In this document: positions 55,474-59,836 of the stretch, in pieces
Layout: each line of letters starts with the position of its first letter
How positions within the stretch are numbered: position 1 is the stretch's first letter
IMG/VR virus record: IMGVR_UViG_3300026184_000061
Location: 1 to 59,836 of that record
Origin: a virus
DNA: 59,836 nt
Reading direction: 5' to 3' (one strand)
Program-made: the position numbers and the translations under genes
The notes under the pieces: model-generated
Seen by the model: the letters and a program-made list of their open reading frames with translations, nothing else
Told to the model about the DNA's origin: nothing
Databases searched by the model: none

Positions 55474-55782
55474 GTGCCGCGTAGCCGAGAAACATCTTCC
55501 AGAGGTCGGAAGACATCGTCAAAGACGAAGTCCGAGAAGACTGATCTGATCGAACCGAAAAAGTCGAAGAAGCAGGACGTTTCCAAGATGCTGCCTCACG
55601 AACTTCTTCTTGCGATCTCACGAGGCCAAGTCATCAACGGTCATCGCCCGACATTCCAAGAACGATTGCACGCCGCCAAGGCCGCTGCTCCGTTCTATGC
55701 TCCGAAGCTTCAGAGTACGACGATGAAAGGGAGCGAAGACGAGCCAGTCGTTACGCACGCCAAGGTGAGCTTCGTAGAATGA
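55474..55782 (+). CDS. small terminase-like subunit
   Basis: A 102-residue protein from GTG 55474 with AGGGGG upstream; longer frames run into the promoter region. A basic, Ser/Lys-rich start is followed by MLPHELLLAISRGQ and PTFQERLHAAKAAAPFYAPK, a helical pattern found in small DNA-binding proteins encoded just before the large terminase. It overlaps terL by 4 bp. It would recognise the packaging site. Confidence 0.7.
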   Translation: MPRSRETSSRGRKTSSKTKSEKTDLIEPKKSKKQDVSKMLPHELLLAISRGQVINGHRPTFQERLHAAKAAAPFYAPKLQSTTMKGSEDEPVVTHAKVSFVE

Positions 55783-57032
55783 GCGTGCCACTCGGAACTC
55801 TTTCGGAACGAATCGTAGATGTTGAGATTCCGAAGAAGCTCAAGTTTCTATTTGAACCGCATCGCTACAAGGTCGCTCATGGAGGACGCGGAGGAACGAA
55901 GTCGTGGAACTTCGCTCGCGCGCTCCTAGTTATCGGAGTGACTCGCCCTATCCGCGTACTCTGCACTCGCGAACTTCAGACTTCAATTCAAGAATCCGTA
56001 CACAAGGTTCTGTCATCTCAGATAGAATTACTTGGCTTTGATTCATTCTACAAAATTCAGAAGACAACGATCGAAGGAATCAACGGTACAGAATTCATCT
56101 TCGCGGGCGTTCGCAACAATGTCACGAAGATCAAATCCATGGAAGGGATTGATATTTGCTGGGTAGAGGAAGCCGAGAAAGTCTCGGACGATTCATGGAA
56201 AGTTCTCATTCCTACGATCCGAGAAGCTGGTTCTGAAATCTGGGTTAGCTTCAATCCCCATGAGGCGACAGATCCTACTTATAAACGTTTCGTGCTGCAT
56301 CCTCCGCCGGATGCGAAGGTCGTAGAAATTGGCTGGCAAGATAATCCTTGGTTCCCTGAAGAATTAGAAAAAGAACGTCAGTACTCGTTGAGTCTGATTG
56401 AAGAAGCGAAGGACGAGCACGAACGACAGCAAGCTCAGATGGATTATGATCACATCTGGGAGGGCAAGGTCCGCACCAATACGAAGGCGGGTGTCATCAA
56501 ACGCTGGAGAATTGAAGCGTTTGAAACTCCAGCTAAAGCTCGCTTCTATCACGGTGCGGATTGGGGCTTCGCTAACGATCCGACAGTCCTCATTCGGTGT
56601 TTCGTAGAAGATGATATTCTATACATTGATCAGGAAGCATTTGGCTATGGTGTAGAAATCGACGAGATTCCGCAGCTCTTTGATACGATAGAGACCGCTC
56701 GGAAATGGCCGATCAAAGCGGATAACGCTCGCCCCGAAACGATTTCGTATCTGAAACGTCAGGGCTTTAGCATTTCGCCCGCCGATAAATGGAAAGGCAA
56801 CGTTGAAGATGGCGTCGCGCATATCAACGGATTCAAGCGTATCGTCATTCATCCGAGATGCAGACACATCGCCGAAGAAGCGCGGCTGTATTCCTATAAG
56901 ATAGACAAAGTCACTGAGGAAATCCTTCCCATCATCGTAGACGCATACAATCACGGATGGGATTCCGTGCGCTACGCTCTGGATAAATACATTAAACGAC
57001 GCGGCGGAACGGGCGTCTGGGCTAAACTTTAG
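55779..57032 (+). CDS. terL: terminase large subunit
   Basis: A 417-residue packaging motor of the PBSX/Terminase_3 type. Walker A GGRGGTKS is at 35-42, Walker B CWVEEAE at about 127-133, the coupling segment VSFNPHEATDP follows, and the RNase-H-like nuclease starts FYHGADWGFANDPTVLI with later KADNARPETISYL. It cuts and pumps DNA into the prohead through the portal encoded next. Confidence 0.94.
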   Translation: MSVPLGTLSERIVDVEIPKKLKFLFEPHRYKVAHGGRGGTKSWNFARALLVIGVTRPIRVLCTRELQTSIQESVHKVLSSQIELLGFDSFYKIQKTTIEGINGTEFIFAGVRNNVTKIKSMEGIDICWVEEAEKVSDDSWKVLIPTIREAGSEIWVSFNPHEATDPTYKRFVLHPPPDAKVVEIGWQDNPWFPEELEKERQYSLSLIEEAKDEHERQQAQMDYDHIWEGKVRTNTKAGVIKRWRIEAFETPAKARFYHGADWGFANDPTVLIRCFVEDDILYIDQEAFGYGVEIDEIPQLFDTIETARKWPIKADNARPETISYLKRQGFSISPADKWKGNVEDGVAHINGFKRIVIHPRCRHIAEEARLYSYKIDKVTEEILPIIVDAYNHGWDSVRYALDKYIKRRGGTGVWAKL

Positions 57033-57045
57033 TCGGAGTAATTTC

Positions 57046-58653
57046 ATGGCAACGAAGAAGCGACAGCAGAAGACTCGGCGAGTCAGCGTTCGTAGCGCGG
57101 CGCAGAAAGCAGCCCGAGAAGAGAAAAAGGTCCGAGACGCTCAGCAAGGGGGAAAGTCGTCCGTGGCGGCTCCGACTGCAGATTCCTTCGTGAACTTCGG
57201 GATGAATCTCGGCATTGGCTCCGACAACCCTATGACGGGGAGCTCGTATGGATTCAATCCAATCACGAGGAATCGCACGCTCCTTGAGTGGATTCACCGA
57301 GGTTCGTGGGTTGGCGGCATGGCGGTCGACGTGGTTGCGGATGACATGACTCGCGCCGGAATCACCTTGAAGGGAGAACTGGCTCCTGAGGATTCTGATG
57401 CAATCCACGAAGAAGCGACGCGACTGGGGATCTGGAATCAGATCAACGATTCGATCAAATGGGCTAGGCTGTATGGCGGTTCCATCGCAGTGATGCTCAT
57501 CGACGGTCAGGACCTGGAAACGCCGCTTCGTCTTGAAACGGTTCGCAAGAATCAGTTCGGCGGGCTGCTCGTCTTGGATCGTTGGATGGTTGAGCCGAGT
57601 CTTGAGAATCTCGTTACCGACTACGGCCCTGAGCTCGGCTTGCCGAAGTTCTATCGCGTCAATGAGTTCGGCCCGGCGCTTCGCAACATGAAGATTCACC
57701 ATTCCAGATGTCTCCGATTGGAGGGACTGCGACTGCCGTACTGGCAGCGACTCATGGAGAATCTCTGGGGTCTTTCTGTGTTGGAGCGTCTCTACGATCG
57801 GATGGTGGCGTTTGATTCAGCGACGACCGGAGCAGCGCAACTCGTGTACAAGTCATATCTCCGCACGCTGAAGGTGGAGGGTCTTCGAGAACTCGTAGCG
57901 GCAGGCGGAGATGCACTGAACGGGTTGACAGCCTACGTAGATATGATGCGCCGATTCCAAGGAATCGAAGGTATCACGCTTCTTGATAAAGAAGATGAAA
58001 TGACAGCTGAAGCACACGGCGCTTTCGGTGGATTGTCCGACGCGCTCGCAGAGTTTGGTCAGCAGCTTTCTGGCGCTCTTCAGATTCCGTTGGTTCGCAT
58101 GTTCGGTCAATCACCTGCTGGATTCAGTACTGGCGACACCGATCTGAGAAACTACTACGATACGATCAAACAGCAGCAGGAAAAAGAACTACGAGTCGAC
58201 GTAACTCGGATCTATCGCTGCATCGCGGCTGGGTTGGACATCGATCTTCCAGAAGGATTTACGATTGAGTTCAATTCGCTATGGCAGCTTGCGGACGATG
58301 AAAAGGCGAACATCGCGAACACTGTTACTCAAGCAGTCAGTCAGGTTGAAGAATCCGGACTGATTGACTCGGCCACGGCGCTCAAGGAACTGAAGCAGTC
58401 GTCGCAGATAACCGGCATCTTCTCCAATATCACGGAAGACATGATCAAGGATGCCGAGCAGGCAGGGCCGCCTCTGCCGGAGAGTCTTGGCGGCGAAGGA
58501 AATAATCCTTTAGATCTGAACCCGCCGACCAGTCCGCACGAAGAGCCGACAGCCGCTGAAGGCGTGGAGTCTGATCAAAAAGGAAATGCGCCCGATGCAG
58601 GCAGTCCTCCCGCTGCGATACGAGACAAGTCTCGGGACGATGTTCAGGAGTAA
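57046..58653 (+). CDS. portal protein, DUF1073
   Basis: A 535-residue protein. After a basic N-terminus (residues 1-35) comes the DUF1073 portal pattern: YGFNPITRNRTLLEWIHRGS, VGGMAVDVVADDMTRAGI, INDSIKWARLYGGSIAVMLI, a Gly-rich GVS-type middle, and GQQLSGALQIPLVRMFGQSP. The C-terminal 80 residues are acidic, Pro-rich and likely flexible. It forms the dodecameric ring for packaging and tail joining. Confidence 0.92.
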   Translation: MATKKRQQKTRRVSVRSAAQKAAREEKKVRDAQQGGKSSVAAPTADSFVNFGMNLGIGSDNPMTGSSYGFNPITRNRTLLEWIHRGSWVGGMAVDVVADDMTRAGITLKGELAPEDSDAIHEEATRLGIWNQINDSIKWARLYGGSIAVMLIDGQDLETPLRLETVRKNQFGGLLVLDRWMVEPSLENLVTDYGPELGLPKFYRVNEFGPALRNMKIHHSRCLRLEGLRLPYWQRLMENLWGLSVLERLYDRMVAFDSATTGAAQLVYKSYLRTLKVEGLRELVAAGGDALNGLTAYVDMMRRFQGIEGITLLDKEDEMTAEAHGAFGGLSDALAEFGQQLSGALQIPLVRMFGQSPAGFSTGDTDLRNYYDTIKQQQEKELRVDVTRIYRCIAAGLDIDLPEGFTIEFNSLWQLADDEKANIANTVTQAVSQVEESGLIDSATALKELKQSSQITGIFSNITEDMIKDAEQAGPPLPESLGGEGNNPLDLNPPTSPHEEPTAAEGVESDQKGNAPDAGSPPAAIRDKSRDDVQE

Positions 58654-58656
58654 TTC

Positions 58657-58746
58657 GTGCACGATCTTTCCTCGACTTATATCAACGCACTCCGTGCGGA
58701 GCTCTGGGGTTCGGCGTGGGTTTTGCCGTCGCGACTTCCTTCGTAG
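58657..58746 (+). CDS. possible 29-residue frame between portal and MuF genes
   Basis: GTG 58657 opens HDLSSTYINALRAELWGSAW plus VLPSRLPS, ending at TAG 58746. The peptide looks coding, but no ribosome site is clear and about 55 bases follow without a gene. It could be a remnant of a lost gene such as a head protein N-terminus. Confidence 0.3.
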   Translation: MHDLSSTYINALRAELWGSAWVLPSRLPS

Positions 58747-58800
58747 AGCAGCGATAACCGGAGCCGACACAAATGAAGAAATTCTCTGGGAAAATCTCCG

Positions 58801-59589
58801 ATGTCTGACGTCATTCTGAAAACTTCGGTCCGCGATGTCAGCGCCAAAACCCTCCGCCGCAAGGCGAAGGAACGGTTTGCAATCGCCAAGAAATATGAGC
58901 GACAATATCTACGTTCATTAAGGCAAGTCACGCGGCAGGTAGACCACTTGGTCAAGGGTATGATTCCGGAGACAGGATTCGGACAGTCGCACGAGCTTCA
59001 ACGTGCGCTGCATCAATATTCTCAGGTCATCACGCCGTGGGCTCGTGCTGTCGCAGGACGGATGCTTTGGGACATCGCTCGGAAGGACGAAGCAGCTTGG
59101 ATCCGACTTGGCGATGAAATCGGCAGAGGACTACGCGAGGAACTTCAGGATGCTCCGGTAGGAGTATTCCTAAACAAGATGCTTGAGGAACAGGTTCATT
59201 TGATTACGAGCCTACCAACGAACGCTGCGAAGCGTGTGCATCTCCTGACTGCTGAAGCATTAACGTCGGGACGTCGCGCTGCCGATATCACAAACGAAAT
59301 TCTTCAGACCGGTGATGTAACCGAATCACGCGCTAAGCTCATCGCCCGCACCGAAGTCGCCCGCACCGCATCCGGGTTGACTATGGCGCGGGCGACGCAT
59401 ATTGGCAGCACGCATTATATATGGCGCACGTCGCGCGATTCAACGGTACGTGAATCGCACAAGAACATGGAAGGCAAGGTCTGCGCCTGGGACGATCCTC
59501 CTGAGGTAGAACCCGGCAAGCACTATCACGCTGGGATGTTTCCGAATTGTCGCTGCTTCCCCGAGCCGATTGTTGGGGAGTACGACTAA
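58801..59589 (+). CDS. MuF-like head morphogenesis protein
   Basis: A 262-residue protein. The C-terminal 110 residues are the SPP1 gp7/MuF domain: KLIARTEVARTASGLTMARA, HYIWRTSRDSTVRESHKNME, then an AWDDPPEVEPGKHYHAG linker and PNCRCFPEP. The N-terminal part is helical. It binds the portal and is a minor head protein. The stop overlaps the next ATG by one base. Confidence 0.88.
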   Translation: MSDVILKTSVRDVSAKTLRRKAKERFAIAKKYERQYLRSLRQVTRQVDHLVKGMIPETGFGQSHELQRALHQYSQVITPWARAVAGRMLWDIARKDEAAWIRLGDEIGRGLREELQDAPVGVFLNKMLEEQVHLITSLPTNAAKRVHLLTAEALTSGRRAADITNEILQTGDVTESRAKLIARTEVARTASGLTMARATHIGSTHYIWRTSRDSTVRESHKNMEGKVCAWDDPPEVEPGKHYHAGMFPNCRCFPEPIVGEYD

Positions 59590-59798
59590 TGGACGATCTG
59601 TACTTTGAAGTGGATGACTGCGTTGTTCTGAATGCGCCGATGGGACGTCTTCGCACACCGGAGTATATGGAAGATTTGAAGAACGGACATACAGGTGTTG
59701 TACTGAGCGCTCACAATGGTATGATCCATGTCTATTGGACGGATCACCTGGAAAGTACGGTCCCTGCGACTTGGCTCAAAGCCGTGGAGAAAAATTGA
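59589..59798 (+). CDS. small SH3-like protein, hypothetical
   Basis: A 69-residue protein starting at ATG 59589 on a TAATG overlap. Strands such as YFEVDDCVVLNA, HTGVVLSAHNGMIHVYW and a final TWLKAVEKN suggest a small SH3/KOW barrel. It precedes the Nudix gene across the circle junction (TGATG overlap). Function unknown. Confidence 0.6.
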   Translation: MDDLYFEVDDCVVLNAPMGRLRTPEYMEDLKNGHTGVVLSAHNGMIHVYWTDHLESTVPATWLKAVEKN

Positions 59799-59836
59799 TG
59801 CAAGCGGCCGGAATCCTTTTCAAGTGTGGCCCCCGC
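59710..59836. repeat. terminal direct repeat, right copy
   Basis: Identical to bases 1-127; see the left copy. It ends seven bases into the C-rich stretch where the Nudix frame breaks, so both copies carry the same C5 run. Confidence 0.9.

Noticed and set aside
1-59836. Lysogeny module (integrase, CI-like repressor, attachment site)
   Set aside because: No protein with the tyrosine or serine recombinase signature or a clear repressor was seen among the frames.

Overview
The window is one complete tailed-phage genome assembled as a circle. Bases 1-127 are identical to 59710-59836, so the unique length is about 59,709 bp and the ends are an assembly cut, not proven physical termini. A contractile-tail gene set (DUF3383 sheath, tube, short tape measure, baseplate J, gp25-like wedge, Gp138 spike) makes it a myovirus. 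The lysis cassette (holin-like protein, secreted lytic transglycosylase, nested inner- and outer-membrane spanins) requires a host with an outer membrane, so a Gram-negative bacterium. I see no integrase, excisionase or CI-type repressor, which suggests a lytic phage. I see no tRNA gene, CRISPR array or insertion sequence.

Layout. Rightward late genes run from about 55.47 kb through the circle junction to 23.76 kb: small and large terminase, DUF1073 portal, MuF-like head protein, Nudix hydrolase, small structural proteins, DUF2213 protease/scaffold, DUF2184 capsid, connectors, sheath and tube, chaperone pair with a probable -1 frameshift, tape measure, baseplate, fibre and its chaperone, then lysis. 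Leftward early genes run from 54.57 down to 24.23 kb. They start with a DUF3854/DUF5906 primase-helicase and an exonuclease, then APS kinase, a MoxR/CobS-like ATPase with a partner, histone-like lysine-rich proteins, a family A DNA polymerase, a Cas4-like nuclease, VRR-NUC and SNF2 proteins, and end in a nucleotide and DNA-modification block.

The most interesting block is 25.07-31.02 kb: HD phosphohydrolase, dCTP deaminase-like protein, thymidylate-synthase-like (probably hydroxymethyl-dUMP-forming) enzyme, GT-like protein, sulfotransferase-like P-loop enzyme, and an alpha-glutamyl/putrescinyl-thymine pyrophosphorylase-like protein. This predicts hypermodified thymine in the phage DNA. A canonical APS kinase at 49.9 kb, which would make PAPS (the sulfotransferase co-substrate), raises the possibility that sulfate is part of the modification.

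Control regions. Between the divergent early and late operons (54.57-55.47 kb) lie a promoter, a two-copy operator-like palindrome, an attenuator-like leader hairpin and an iteron-like array of AACTCACGTT, a good candidate replication origin. The same operator-like motif recurs near 23.92 and 49.10-49.16 kb. Several intrinsic terminators divide the leftward genes. Many junctions overlap by 1-8 bp, and some overlap by 60-200 bp where one or both frames encode lysine-rich tails.
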